Shown piece after piece: positions 37,132-45,701 of a stretch of DNA of 49,380 nt. The notes below the pieces were generated by a model, which did no database searches, was not told the origin of the DNA, and was given only the letters and a program-made list of their open reading frames with translations. This DNA comes from Acetobacter ascendens. Lineage in GTDB: Bacteria > Pseudomonadota > Alphaproteobacteria > Acetobacterales > Acetobacteraceae. The DNA is taken from assembly GCF_001766235.1 (NCBI RefSeq), contig NZ_CP015165.1:1-49380 (forward strand), in the 5' to 3' direction. The position numbers were made by a program, and so were the translations under genes. How positions within the stretch are numbered: position 1 is the first letter of the stretch; each line of letters begins with the position of its first letter.

Positions 37132-37311
37132 ATGGCCGGCCCGTACGGCTGGTTCGTGCACGTGCCCGAGGATACTGCCGTAGGCACGTGGGATGGAACG
37201 CCTGCGCTGACGGCCATTCTTGCCCACGCCCGTGCCCTTGGCTGCGATCATGTTCTGATCGATGCGGATGGTCCCGTGGATGACGCCCTGCCCTGGTTCG
37301 ATGAGGACTGA
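37132..37311 (+). CDS. DUF5983-like small protein, probably 5'-truncated
   Basis: This 59-residue frame reads MAGPYGWFVHVPEDTAVGTWDGTPALTAILAHARALGCDHVLIDADGPVDDALPWFDED. The pattern PYGWFV-VP ... L-HARALGC-yVL-DAD--P matches the C-terminal half of DUF5983 proteins, common on alphaproteobacterial plasmids and islands. Full members are about twice as long. The start abuts the AT-rich block, so the N-terminal half may have been lost. Function unknown. Confidence 0.6.
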   Translation: MAGPYGWFVHVPEDTAVGTWDGTPALTAILAHARALGCDHVLIDADGPVDDALPWFDED

Positions 37312-37413
37312 CCAGCCCACGCGGACGAGCATCCAGACCAGACGGTCCTGAACAAAAGAAAAACGGAAGGAGAGGCGGAGAAGGGGCTCTCATGGGACGC
37401 GCGCGCGGCAGCG

Positions 37414-37620
37414 GTGCGAACATACGGCCCCGGAACCCTGATTTTTGCTGATCTCGACATTGGAGAGCGGTTTCATTTCGCGAGCAGTCCGTGCGCTTCG
37501 GTCTGCGTGAAAATCCGTCGACGCCGATACAGCCTCGCCGGACGGGTCTGTTATGCCCAGCCCGGTCAGGCCGTCGTGCGGCTGACGGTGTCAGAAACTG
37601 ACAGCGCCATCTCCGCATGA
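37414..37620 (+). CDS. Small hypothetical protein, plasmid/island type
   Basis: This 68-residue frame (GTG start 37414) has GTLIFADLDIGERFHFASSPCASVCVKIRRRRYSLAG, a pattern seen in short alphaproteobacterial proteins of unknown role. It is in the same phase and direction as the DUF5983-like gene 100 bp upstream. Confidence 0.5.
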   Translation: MRTYGPGTLIFADLDIGERFHFASSPCASVCVKIRRRRYSLAGRVCYAQPGQAVVRLTVSETDSAISA

Positions 37621-37682
37621 ACCCGACGCTCCCCCGGGAGCGTCCTTCCTTCCCATTCCTCCATCCGACAAGGACATGGCTC

Positions 37683-37832
37683 ATGATGACGTCCCACAGC
37701 GCTTTTGTGCGCGCCCTGCGTGATTTCCTTTCCCTGTGCTTCGGTGCGCTGGCCTTCGTGGTCATGGTTTTCTTCATCCTGTGCGCGCCCAGTTTTCTGG
37801 GCGGGTCCGTTCCTGTCTACCGTGCCCCATGA
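37683..37832 (+). CDS. Small single-pass membrane protein
   Basis: The 49-residue frame MMTSHSAFVRALRDFLSLCFGALAFVVMVFFILCAPSFLGG has one clear membrane helix (about residues 18-38). AAGGA lies about 10 nt before ATG 37683. It is in the same direction as its neighbours. Function unknown. Confidence 0.45.
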   Translation: MMTSHSAFVRALRDFLSLCFGALAFVVMVFFILCAPSFLGGSVPVYRAP

Positions 37833-37845
37833 TGATGGCCAACCG

Positions 37846-37989
37846 ATGAGCAGGGAGGCCCGGCTCATGGCGCTGGTGAACGCGGCTCTGGCCTGGGAGC
37901 GGGATGCTTTCGAGAGCGACAGTCCGATAGTCAGAAGATGGTCGCTAGCTTCCGGACGGTTTGTCTCACACTCCGATCGACCACGGTAG
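37846..37989 (+). CDS. Truncated small hypothetical protein
   Basis: MSREARLMALVNAALAWERDAFESD looks like a natural helical start, after which the frame enters sequence upstream of the IS110 element (about 37920 onward) and ends at 37989. It is probably a gene fragment cut by the IS110 region. Confidence 0.35.
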   Translation: MSREARLMALVNAALAWERDAFESDSPIVRRWSLASGRFVSHSDRPR

Positions 37990-38212
37990 ACTGGCACTGT
38001 GAGGTGCCCGGAACGGTTTGACCCGTATTCCGATCGACCGTTGTGTCTTTCCACGGACCTGTCGACTGTCCGGAAGCACCTCGCGGAAAGGCTATGCCTT
38101 GGCCATTGCCTGTGACCCGAGAAGGGCCTGACCTGATGAGGTCTCATGACTGTCCTGTCCATGCAGCGGACCTTGGCCTAGCCATCACGACAGAGAAGCG
38201 CGAGGAACCGTC

Positions 38213-39292
38213 ATGGACAAAAACGAAGAAAGACTGCGTCAGGTTGTTGGCGGTGTCGACACCCACAAGGATCTGCATGTTGCAGCCATTGTTGACGAGC
38301 AGGACCATGTGATCGGCACACAGAGTTTCCCCACGACAAGACAGGGGTATCGGCAGATGCTGGCCTGGATGCGAGCCGCAGGTGATCTCGTGCGTGTGGG
38401 TGTTGAATCAACCGGCAGCTATGGTGCTGGCCTGTTGCGTTATCTTCAGGCTGCTGAGGTTGAAGTTCTGGAAGTCACGGCGCCGGATCGACATGATCGG
38501 CGTCGGCGTGGAAAGAATGATGATCTGGACGCCCAGAACGCAGCGCACGCCGCCTTTGCAGGCCAACGCACCGTTACACCACGACGCAGGGACGGCATGG
38601 TGGAAGCACTCCGGGTCTTGAGAGCGTGCCGCAAAACTGCCGTAAGTGCACGACGGATTTCCCTGCAGATGATCCAGAACACCATCATTGCGGCCCCAGA
38701 TACCCTGCGTGAGCATCTTCGCTCCATGACCCGCATGCAGTTGATCCGCACTCTTGCTGCCTCCCGACCGGATCTCACGGCTTATCGCGATATCGAGGCA
38801 GCTTATCGGATCAGCCTGAAATCTCTTGCGCGTCGCTACCTTGAACTGCATGACGAAATTGGTGAACTGGATCTGATGATCAAGGCTATTGTTGAGGAAC
38901 TGGCACCTGACCTCATTGCCAGAAATTCCATAGGCTATAATGGAGCAGCGCAACTTCTTCTGACGGCCGGCGACAATCCAGACCGCCTGAAATCAGAGGC
39001 CAGCTTCGCTGCCCTTTGCGGTGTCACGCCTGTTCCGGCGTCCTCTGGAAAAACAATTCGTCATCGTCTGAACCGAGGTGGTGATCGGGCGGCTAACAGC
39101 GCCCTGCATATCATCGCGATTGGACGCCTGCGAACAGATGAAAAAACACGCGCCTATGTTGCCAGGCGTGTGGCAGAAGGACATTCCAAACTTGAGGTTA
39201 TCCGTATCCTCAAGCGCTATATCGCCCGTGAGGTCTACGGGATCATCATACGCCGACATCGGGACATCAACGCCACACGTTTTGCTACTTGA
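38213..39292 (+). CDS. IS110-family transposase
   Basis: The 359-residue protein has a DEDD catalytic N-domain: Asp in VGGVDTHKDLH, Glu in RVGVESTGSYG and two Asp in RRGKNDDLDAQNAAH. The C-terminal Transposase_20 region includes the catalytic Ser context AALCGVTPVPASSGKTIRHRLNRGGDRAANSALH. IS110 elements lack inverted repeats and recent work shows that some use a non-coding bridge RNA for targeting, here most likely encoded upstream of the gene (about 37990-38212). It appears intact. Confidence 0.92.
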   Translation: MDKNEERLRQVVGGVDTHKDLHVAAIVDEQDHVIGTQSFPTTRQGYRQMLAWMRAAGDLVRVGVESTGSYGAGLLRYLQAAEVEVLEVTAPDRHDRRRRGKNDDLDAQNAAHAAFAGQRTVTPRRRDGMVEALRVLRACRKTAVSARRISLQMIQNTIIAAPDTLREHLRSMTRMQLIRTLAASRPDLTAYRDIEAAYRISLKSLARRYLELHDEIGELDLMIKAIVEELAPDLIARNSIGYNGAAQLLLTAGDNPDRLKSEASFAALCGVTPVPASSGKTIRHRLNRGGDRAANSALHIIAIGRLRTDEKTRAYVARRVAEGHSKLEVIRILKRYIAREVYGIIIRRHRDINATRFAT

Positions 39293-39309
39293 CAAACAGA
39301 AGGGCGTCC

Positions 39310-39654
39310 GCGGCTGTCAGTATGTGTCCATTCGCTACACGCAAAGACTGGCTGAAGAGGGCCTTGTTGCTTCTGTCGGAAGCGTTGGAGATTCCTATGA
39401 TAACGCCCTGGCGGAGACCATCAACGGACTTTATAAAACCGAACTCATCTATCGGCAGGGACCATGGAAAAACAGGGAAGCTGTTGAACTAGCAACACTT
39501 AAATGGGTCGACTGGTTCAATCATCGACGGATCCTGTCCTCCATTGGAAACATCCCCCAGCAGAAGCTGAGGCACGCTTTTATGCACAACAGAAATCACA
39601 TGCATTAGCCGCTTAAATCAGATAAAAAACGTCTCCACAAAACCCGGGGCAATT
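39310..39654 (+). pseudogene. IS3-family OrfB 3' fragment
   Basis: RGCQYVSIRYTQRLAEEGLVASVGSVGDSYDNALAETINGLYKTELI ... WVDWFNHRRILSSIGNIP is the last third of an IS3-group OrfB (Glu of DDE in ALAETING). The frame shifts in a C run near 39551 (five C; six would restore PAEAEARFYAQQKSHALAA-stop). The IS110 element abuts the fragment on the left. The end (CCGGGGCAATTCA) resembles an IS3 right terminus. Confidence 0.8.
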
Positions 39655-39899
39655 CAATGCGTCGAATGCCCTTCGTGAACGGATATGGGGCATGGGAGCC
39701 CAGCCCGCCATTCCTGCGAAACGACGCGATGGGCCGGTCGCCTGCCCAAAATGGGCCTATCGGTGTCGACATCTTGTCGAGAACCTCTGGGCTCGCCTCA
39801 AGGAGTGGCGCGCTGTCGCAACCAGATACGAAAAAAACAGCAACGTCGTTCCTCGCGGTCATCCACATCGCTGCCGCAGCAGACTGGATCAAGCACTAA
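39655..39899 (+). pseudogene. IS5-family transposase 3' fragment
   Basis: NALRERIWGMGAQPAIPAKRRDGPVACPKWAYRCRHLVENLWARLKEWRAVATRYEK is the C-terminal DDE-Glu region of IS5-group transposases. A frameshift follows, with the usual end (TSFLAVIHIAAAADWIKH) in another frame. It lies directly against the truncated HxlR gene. Confidence 0.75.
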
Positions 39900-40107
39900 C
39901 TGGCCCTAGCATCCTCAAGTTGATCGATGGTATACCTCTGCTAATTTGCATATATCGTATTGGTGATTGTGAGAAAATCATTTCAGAAATCAAAAGCATC
40001 CATTTATCAGATACTTTTCCCATGACCTCTATAGCCAAATCTCCTTCATTGAAACTCCCCATCTTCAAAGATTTATAAAGCTTTTTTTGCTTTTCTTTGT
40101 TTATCAT
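39900..40107 (-). pseudogene. HxlR-family regulator, N-terminal part only
   Basis: The first 69 or so residues (MINKEKQKKLYKSLKMG ... LAIEVMGKVSDKWMLLISEMIFSQSPIRYMQISRGIPSINLRML) match the HxlR winged-helix domain start, with IEVMGKVSDKWMLLILE-type helix 1 and the RY-QI-R-IP-IN-RML recognition region. The frame then runs into the IS5-family fragment at 39899. The wing and dimerisation part are missing. Target unknown. Confidence 0.75.
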
Positions 40108-40130
40108 AAGGCTATCACAACTTTGAGGGC

Positions 40131-40364
40131 CTATTGCTCTTTTAAAGTTAAATAATGCGCTGTACCAACTTCAATCATATGCTTACCAATTTTTACAAAA
40201 TCGCCTTCTTCCCACTTCCGTGTACGGCTGATAGAAAAACTAACGGCATAGGCTGCTCCGATGAGATAATTACCCATTGCTTCCAAAGTATCATTTTGAT
40301 GAATACATTGTTCAGCTACCTGACGAGCTATGTGTTCAGGATCAATAGTAATACGAAGCTTCAT
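40131..40364 (-). CDS. Small hypothetical protein
   Basis: This 77-residue frame (MKLRITIDPEHIARQVAEQCIHQNDTLEAMGNYLIGAAYAVSFSISR...) lies between the porin and the truncated HxlR gene in the same direction. It has no family that I recognise. The length and absence of overlap suggest a real gene. Confidence 0.5.
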   Translation of the reverse strand: MKLRITIDPEHIARQVAEQCIHQNDTLEAMGNYLIGAAYAVSFSISRTRKWEEGDFVKIGKHMIEVGTAHYLTLKEQ

Positions 40365-40393
40365 CGGGGCAAACTCATTTATCGTAACAACTA

Positions 40394-42112
40394 TTACTGG
40401 AATGGCATATAGCGAATTGAAATGAAAGCCATATTATCATCAGTATGCGGTTTTGGACCGCCCACTCCAGAGAAGCCAATAACATCCGTATGAGAGAACT
40501 GAGCACCCAGTGCAAGTGTCCCATAATCACCCTGCGAATAACGCCACCACATACCAATAGTGCCTTGAGCTACGCGCTTAATATTTGCATTACAACCCAA
40601 GGAACTATATTCTATATTGCAACCGGCAACGTTATATTGAGAGTTTCCGTAACCATAAGGAGTTCCACCTACACTATACGAACTACGCTTCAGTATCTCT
40701 TCCATGCCACCATAGGCATATATATCAATCACTTTGCTCGGATGCCAGATAAGGCCCACTAGCGTTTGCGCTTCCGGAAGAGGGGCTGGAGAACCGTTCC
40801 TATTAGTTGTCGTGTCAGGCAAATTGGACGTACCATAGCGCCCGATACCGTAGCCCATCATCCCCGAAGCTTCGAAATCAAATTTCTTCTTGACAATTGG
40901 AATGATCATTCCACCGCCACCTCCACCAGCAACGGCAGTATGGCTTTTTCCGCCTCCATTGTAACTCAAGCGATCATGCATGAAACGCATTAAGCCATAC
41001 GCTTCAAAATGACCAAAACTCGGGTCGGCTGTGCCTTTTAAAATGATATCTGGAGCTACATCTGTTGAATATGTAGTTGTACTATTTTCAACCTGTCCAC
41101 CGGAATTGTTATAAGTAAGCTTTTCACCGTTAGCAGTATAAAAATTCCCACCCCATATAGATTGGGGATTTTCAATAGAAAGCCCTATATGATATTCGTG
41201 ATTATGAAATCCTTTAACAAATCGCACGCCAGTATTGCGGGTCCACGTGAAACCAGGCACGTACTGAGCATCTATGACAAGTGGTATATCTTCACTACGC
41301 ATAGACATACCTTTTTTGAACATAGTCGCCATAGACCATGCTTGCCCACCCATGACGTAGAAATCATGTGCATGATCCTCTAATTCACCATACATGAGAC
41401 GTGAACGCAATACATAACTGTTACTCTGCCTTGAATTCGAAGAGGAACCTGCTCCCTGAAAATCTAACTCTGTGTATCCAGAAACACTAAGATTCGATGT
41501 AATATCTGCACCAACTAATGCTGCAAAACGACTCTGACGCTCAGACTGATGAAACTCATTTATATGAGCATTAGGACTATTGCCCCACGGGATAGCACCA
41601 AAATTTGAACTGATGTCAGCTGTTTCGTTGCGAGAACGGAACATTCCGGCCATTTCCACAAAACCACCCAATGTGATCGAGATACGACTTACATTAAATT
41701 GTCCTTTACGAAATCCTCTTGAAGGTGCATCTAGCGACATCGGCACAGGGATACCAGTAAGTTTTGCATATGTTGTTGGAGCGTTTTTAGCATCTGACGG
41801 CCCTACAGTCAGAAAAGGTCTCTTAGATAATTCCTCGCCCTCTCCAAAACGAACAGAGCCATCCATAGCTTTCTGACCAACACGATGCATATGTTCGGCA
41901 GACAGTTTCTTTAATTTCGTAATTTCTTGGTCGCGTTGCATCTGATGCGCCTTCATCTGCTGCAGCTGCCCTTGCATCAATTTAATTTGCTTTTCCATCA
42001 TATCAATTTGCGCTGATGCAGCCGAGGCAGAATCTAACCCAACCATTGAGTAAGAAAATACAGATGTAGACAGAAAAAGTCCGATCGTTGAACGAGAAGG
42101 ACGGAACAACAT
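40394..42112 (-). CDS. Outer-membrane porin with N-terminal coiled coil (DcaP-like architecture)
   Basis: This 572-residue protein has a signal peptide (first about 32 residues, ending SASAASA), then a coiled coil (MMEKQIKLMQGQLQQMKAHQMQRDQEITKLKKL, about 37-70), then a long beta-rich region starting SRISITLGGFVEMAGMFRSRNE. The N-terminal coiled coil followed by a GFV-type barrel start and LMYGELEDHAHDFYVMGGQAWSM resembles DcaP-like trimeric porins. It ends in an aromatic-rich strand (FISIRYMPFQ). Glycine-rich loops (AVAGGGGGG) are notable. The substrate is unknown. It appears full length. Confidence 0.65.
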   Translation of the reverse strand: MLFRPSRSTIGLFLSTSVFSYSMVGLDSASAASAQIDMMEKQIKLMQGQLQQMKAHQMQRDQEITKLKKLSAEHMHRVGQKAMDGSVRFGEGEELSKRPFLTVGPSDAKNAPTTYAKLTGIPVPMSLDAPSRGFRKGQFNVSRISITLGGFVEMAGMFRSRNETADISSNFGAIPWGNSPNAHINEFHQSERQSRFAALVGADITSNLSVSGYTELDFQGAGSSSNSRQSNSYVLRSRLMYGELEDHAHDFYVMGGQAWSMATMFKKGMSMRSEDIPLVIDAQYVPGFTWTRNTGVRFVKGFHNHEYHIGLSIENPQSIWGGNFYTANGEKLTYNNSGGQVENSTTTYSTDVAPDIILKGTADPSFGHFEAYGLMRFMHDRLSYNGGGKSHTAVAGGGGGGMIIPIVKKKFDFEASGMMGYGIGRYGTSNLPDTTTNRNGSPAPLPEAQTLVGLIWHPSKVIDIYAYGGMEEILKRSSYSVGGTPYGYGNSQYNVAGCNIEYSSLGCNANIKRVAQGTIGMWWRYSQGDYGTLALGAQFSHTDVIGFSGVGGPKPHTDDNMAFISIRYMPFQ

Positions 42113-42350
42113 TTCAACCTCTAAGCTTCAGAAAGTGACGCTCAGTCCTAATAGGAGATATAAAAAAATTGCGTGCGAGAGTTTCGTGACACTTAAGTTA
42201 AAGTTTCATGAAATCAAAAAATGTGTATTTTTTTCGATTGCATTTGCGATGTACGAGAAATAAATATGCGTGTCGATATTCGTTAAATTTCCTTGCAACA
42301 TAAGTCTAAGCGGGTATCAATGCGAGCATACAATCAGTAATCGGACTTTT

Positions 42351-42650
42351 CTAAAGGTTCGTTGTCTCGGCCTGAACACGTCTGACCAATGTGGCTAAAG
42401 ACACACCAGCAATGGAAGAGGCATGTCTGTAGCTTTTTCCAGAGGCTAAAAGGTCAGGGGCATGTTGCACCTTTGCAGAACTGGCTTTGGGTCTGCCTAT
42501 GGGACGACCTGTTTTCGTTCCATATTTCTGGGCATGGTCTATGCCACTCCTGATGCGCTCATTAATCGTCTCACGCTCATTTTGAGCAATGACAGACATC
42601 AGCAGATAACTGACACGGCTTGACCTGTCTGACGTATCAACTGGACGTGT
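42351..42650 (-). pseudogene. Serine recombinase/resolvase, C-terminal fragment
   Basis: The frame reads PVDTSDRSSRVSYLLMSVIAQNERETINERIRSGIDHAQKYGTKTGRPIGRPK and a C-terminal HTH (PDLLASGKSYRHASSIAGVSLATLVRRV). This is the dimer helix and DNA-binding part of a resolvase/invertase. The catalytic N-terminal domain with its Ser is missing, replaced by an IS3-type fragment from about 42651. Confidence 0.8.
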
Positions 42651-43026
42651 CCCGGTTTAGTTCTGGACCTTGGGTTATCTGTTAAGCGGCGTTGCGCTCA
42701 TAATCCAGAGGGCTTTTCCATTGAATTGCGGAATGCAGCCTCTGAGGATTATAGAAATCATTGATGTAGGATGTCATAGCCTGCTCGACCTCCTGACGCG
42801 TCATCCATGCGTGCCGCCACAGAAGTTCAGCTTTCACGGTCTTGAAGAAGCTTTCCGTGACCGCATTGTCCCAGCAGTTTCCCTTTCTGCTCATGGACAC
42901 GATAAAACCATGGGTAGAAAGGAGTTTGCGGTAATCCTCTGAACAATACTGACTGCCACGATCCGCATGATGGACGCAGCCTGGTGGTGGCTGACGCAAG
43001 GCAATAGCGCGCTGTAACGCTGTCGT
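42651..43026 (-). pseudogene. IS3-family OrfB 3' fragment, cut by IS1380 copy D
   Basis: The frame to 42682 reads ALRQPPPGCVHHADRGSQYCSEDYRKLLSTHGFIVSMSRKGNCWDNAVTESFFKTVKAELL ... YNPQRLHSAIQWKSPLDYERNAA. This is the OrfB end with the DDE second Asp (HHADRGSQY) and Glu (VTESFF). It is truncated at 43026 by IS1380 copy D. The rest of OrfB is not found on the far side. Confidence 0.85.
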
Positions 43027-44691
43027 CGCGGAAATCTCACGGAAGGGTTGTACATCGGGTTAGATTATGAAAAAGTCTATTTTGTGTAAAAGAAATTTTC
43101 GTAAGCTATAAGAAAACCCGATGCAGACAGAGTGTAGCGCAGGCGCGTATGAGTTTCCAGCCTCCTGTGGACGGCGTGTTGTGGCCCGTTTTGACGGGGG
43201 TCGCATGAGTTCGGATGGGGGCGTCATTCTGGTGAAGCAGGCTGATGACATTCTGGGTCTCAGCCGCCGCTTTGCTGCCTGTTTTCGCGATAAGCGGCAT
43301 CCCGGCTTTGTGGAATACCGGGTTGAAGACCTTGTCCGTCAGCGGATCATGGGCCTGGCACTGGGCTATGAAGACCTTAATGACCATGACGCTTTACGTC
43401 ATGATCCTGTCATGGGTCTGGTATCGGGACGTCTGTCAGGAAGCCGGGCCAACTGTGCGGCACTGGCAGGAAAATCCACGCTGAACCGGCTAGAGCGCAG
43501 TGGGCAGCAGGCAGATCGTTACTGCCGCATCATTGCTGATCATGAGGCCCTGGCTACCCTGTTCGTGACGCTTTTCATGGACCAGCATGAGCGCGCACCC
43601 GCCCGGATCGTTCTGGATGTGGATGCCACCGATGACCGTATCCATGGCCATCAGGAAGGCCGGGCCTTTCATGGATATTACGGCCATAACTGCTATCTGC
43701 CGTTATACATCTTCTGCGGGGACCATCTCCTCAGCGCTACCCTGCGCACGGCAGACAGGGACCCGGGGAAGGAAGCACTGGCAGACATCCGCCGGATCGT
43801 GGAGCAGATCAGGAGCCGCTGGCCCCGGGTGCGTATCCTGGTGCGTGGGGACAGCGGTTTCGCCCGGGACAGTCTGATGACATGGTGCGAAGACAACCAC
43901 GTTGACTTCCTGTTCGGGCTTGCAGGCAACACCCGCCTGTATGACCGGATTGCCTCTTTGTCCGCTGAGGTTCGTGACGAAGCCGCCACGACAGGCAGAG
44001 CTGCGCGCGGTTTCGCCTCCTTTGACTGGATCACAAAGGACAGCTGGACGCGCCGCAGGCGGGTCGTGGCCAAGGCCGAATGGCGCCACGGCAACCGCTA
44101 TCATCGCTTTATTGTCACCACGCTACCGCAGGGAATGTCCGACCCCCGCCATCTCTACGAACAGATTTACTGCGCACGCGGGGATATGGAAAACCGCATC
44201 AAGGAATGCCAGATGGATCTGTTCTCAGACAGGACCTCGTCCCACACCATCCGGGCCAACCAGCTCCGGCTGTGGTTCTCGGCCGCAGCCTATGTCCTGC
44301 TGACCGCTCTGCAAAGACTGGCCCTTGGCCAGACCAGCCTGGAGACGGCGACCTGTGGCACCATACGCGCACGACTGCTCAAAATCGCGACACGTGTAAC
44401 GCTCAGCGTCCGTCGGATTGTCCTGTCCATGCCGGACATGTTCCCCTGTCAGCATGAATTCGCCCTCGCTCATGCACGATTGCGAAGGCTCCGGCAGGCC
44501 ATCTGAAGAAACAGACAGTGCACAGACCACATAGCTTCCACCAACACTGCCTTCTCAGGCCGTGACACCCTCACTGCGTTCAGAACCCGCCGCCAGAAGC
44601 AGAATATCGTCAATATTCCAGATCGGGCTCCTGTGGGATGACTGAATTCTACAAAATGACCCGAAATTGCCTCAAGTGTGAGAAATCCGCG
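43027..44691 (+). mobile_element. IS1380 copy D, 1665 bp, inverted, no target duplication
   Basis: The copy is full length with standard ends. The flanks are TCGT (43023-43026) and TCAA (44692-44695). The left neighbour is an IS3 OrfB fragment and the right neighbour is the 3' part of a porin, which do not belong together. It is in opposite orientation to copies A-C. Confidence 0.94.
43121..44506 (+). CDS. IS1380-family transposase (copy D)
   Basis: This 461-residue, intact product is mosaic by sequence: near the start it shares ADDILGLSRRF and HPGFVEYR with copy B, but further on it has LYIFCGD and the matching silent bases of copy C. The DDE residues are conserved. Confidence 0.94.
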   Translation: MQTECSAGAYEFPASCGRRVVARFDGGRMSSDGGVILVKQADDILGLSRRFAACFRDKRHPGFVEYRVEDLVRQRIMGLALGYEDLNDHDALRHDPVMGLVSGRLSGSRANCAALAGKSTLNRLERSGQQADRYCRIIADHEALATLFVTLFMDQHERAPARIVLDVDATDDRIHGHQEGRAFHGYYGHNCYLPLYIFCGDHLLSATLRTADRDPGKEALADIRRIVEQIRSRWPRVRILVRGDSGFARDSLMTWCEDNHVDFLFGLAGNTRLYDRIASLSAEVRDEAATTGRAARGFASFDWITKDSWTRRRRVVAKAEWRHGNRYHRFIVTTLPQGMSDPRHLYEQIYCARGDMENRIKECQMDLFSDRTSSHTIRANQLRLWFSAAAYVLLTALQRLALGQTSLETATCGTIRARLLKIATRVTLSVRRIVLSMPDMFPCQHEFALAHARLRRLRQAI

Positions 44692-45612
44692 TCAAACCCG
44701 AAAGGTGGTGAGTTTGAAGGCTCGGAACTGTATTGTCAGTTTGCAACCTTCCTGTGTTCATCACCAACAACATTTACAATTGATGGCTCATCACCATCAT
44801 TTACGGTTTCATCATGGAGTGCACGTGTGCTGATCAAGCCCACAGCTTCTACGTATATTAAAGGCGGTATCTGGGAAGTAGAACCTTGGGTGCGCGCCAA
44901 AAACCATAATGGTTGGCCTGGACCAGACTGGGGATTTGATAAAGCAGAGGGCGAATTCATACCCGTTGAAGCCGGATATCATACAGACTTTACAACAGAT
45001 AAGTATCCTCGCGCTTACAGCCTTGGCTTTACGTATGATACCTCTATTTACAGTGATCCACTTTATAACACCGAGCATCAAGTTTACGCATTAGCGGGCG
45101 GCAAGGCACAACCACGCCGTGGGCGTACAACTGTATACGCGCAAGCCCAGCAGATGATCTGGAAGCCCGACCCGAATGATACACGAGGGCTTATTGTTTT
45201 TGGGTCTGCAAACTTTCTGACATCGGGAGATGGCACCGTAAGAAATGGCTTTGTGGCAGGTCTGTTTGACTGGGGACCTTTCCGTTCACGACCGAGGGAT
45301 TATGTAGGCCTCGTGTTCCAGAGTTATTTGTGGAATCGTAAAGTCGTGCATTCCATGAATGCTTCTTTGCAAGACGAAGGTTATCGCAATCAATGGAATA
45401 GTTCGGAAACAATGATGGAACTGAACTATGGCTTGAATGTTGCGCCAGGTGTTATGGCAACGCCTTATTTTGAATATATTTGGAACCCCGATCAGCTTGC
45501 ATCTTCCAGAGTGCTGCCTAATGTTAAATATGCTGCGCAGGTTGGCTTAATGGTTAACTTTGAAATTAACCCCGGCCTTAATCTTCCTGAACTGCATAGG
45601 TATAGAAAGTAA
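44692..45612 (+). pseudogene. OprB-like carbohydrate porin, 5'-truncated
   Basis: From the IS junction the frame reads SNPKGGEFEGSELYCQFATFLCSSPTTFTIDGSSPSFTVSSWSARVLIKPTASTYIKGGIWEVEPW and on to VKYAAQVGLMVNFEINPGLNLPELHRYRK. The alternating beta strands and the end with aromatic strands fit the C-terminal part of OprB sugar-selective porins. The signal peptide and first strands are missing. The ATG at 44638 lies in the IS and would give a chimera without a signal peptide, so no functional porin is expected. Confidence 0.8.
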
Positions 45613-45654
45613 TATTCTATATTTATGAGAGTTTGCATGGGTATAGGGAATGTT

Positions 45655-45679
45655 CTGGAAAGCTGGGTATGCTTTCCAG
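45655..45679. terminator. Hairpin between porin fragment and LysR gene
   Basis: The 9-bp arms CTGGAAAGC and GCTTTCCAG enclose a 7-nt loop. It sits between two convergent genes and may act in both directions, although T runs are weak. Confidence 0.5.
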
Positions 45680-45701
45680 AGTTTCTCATCCTCTAATCAC
45701 A

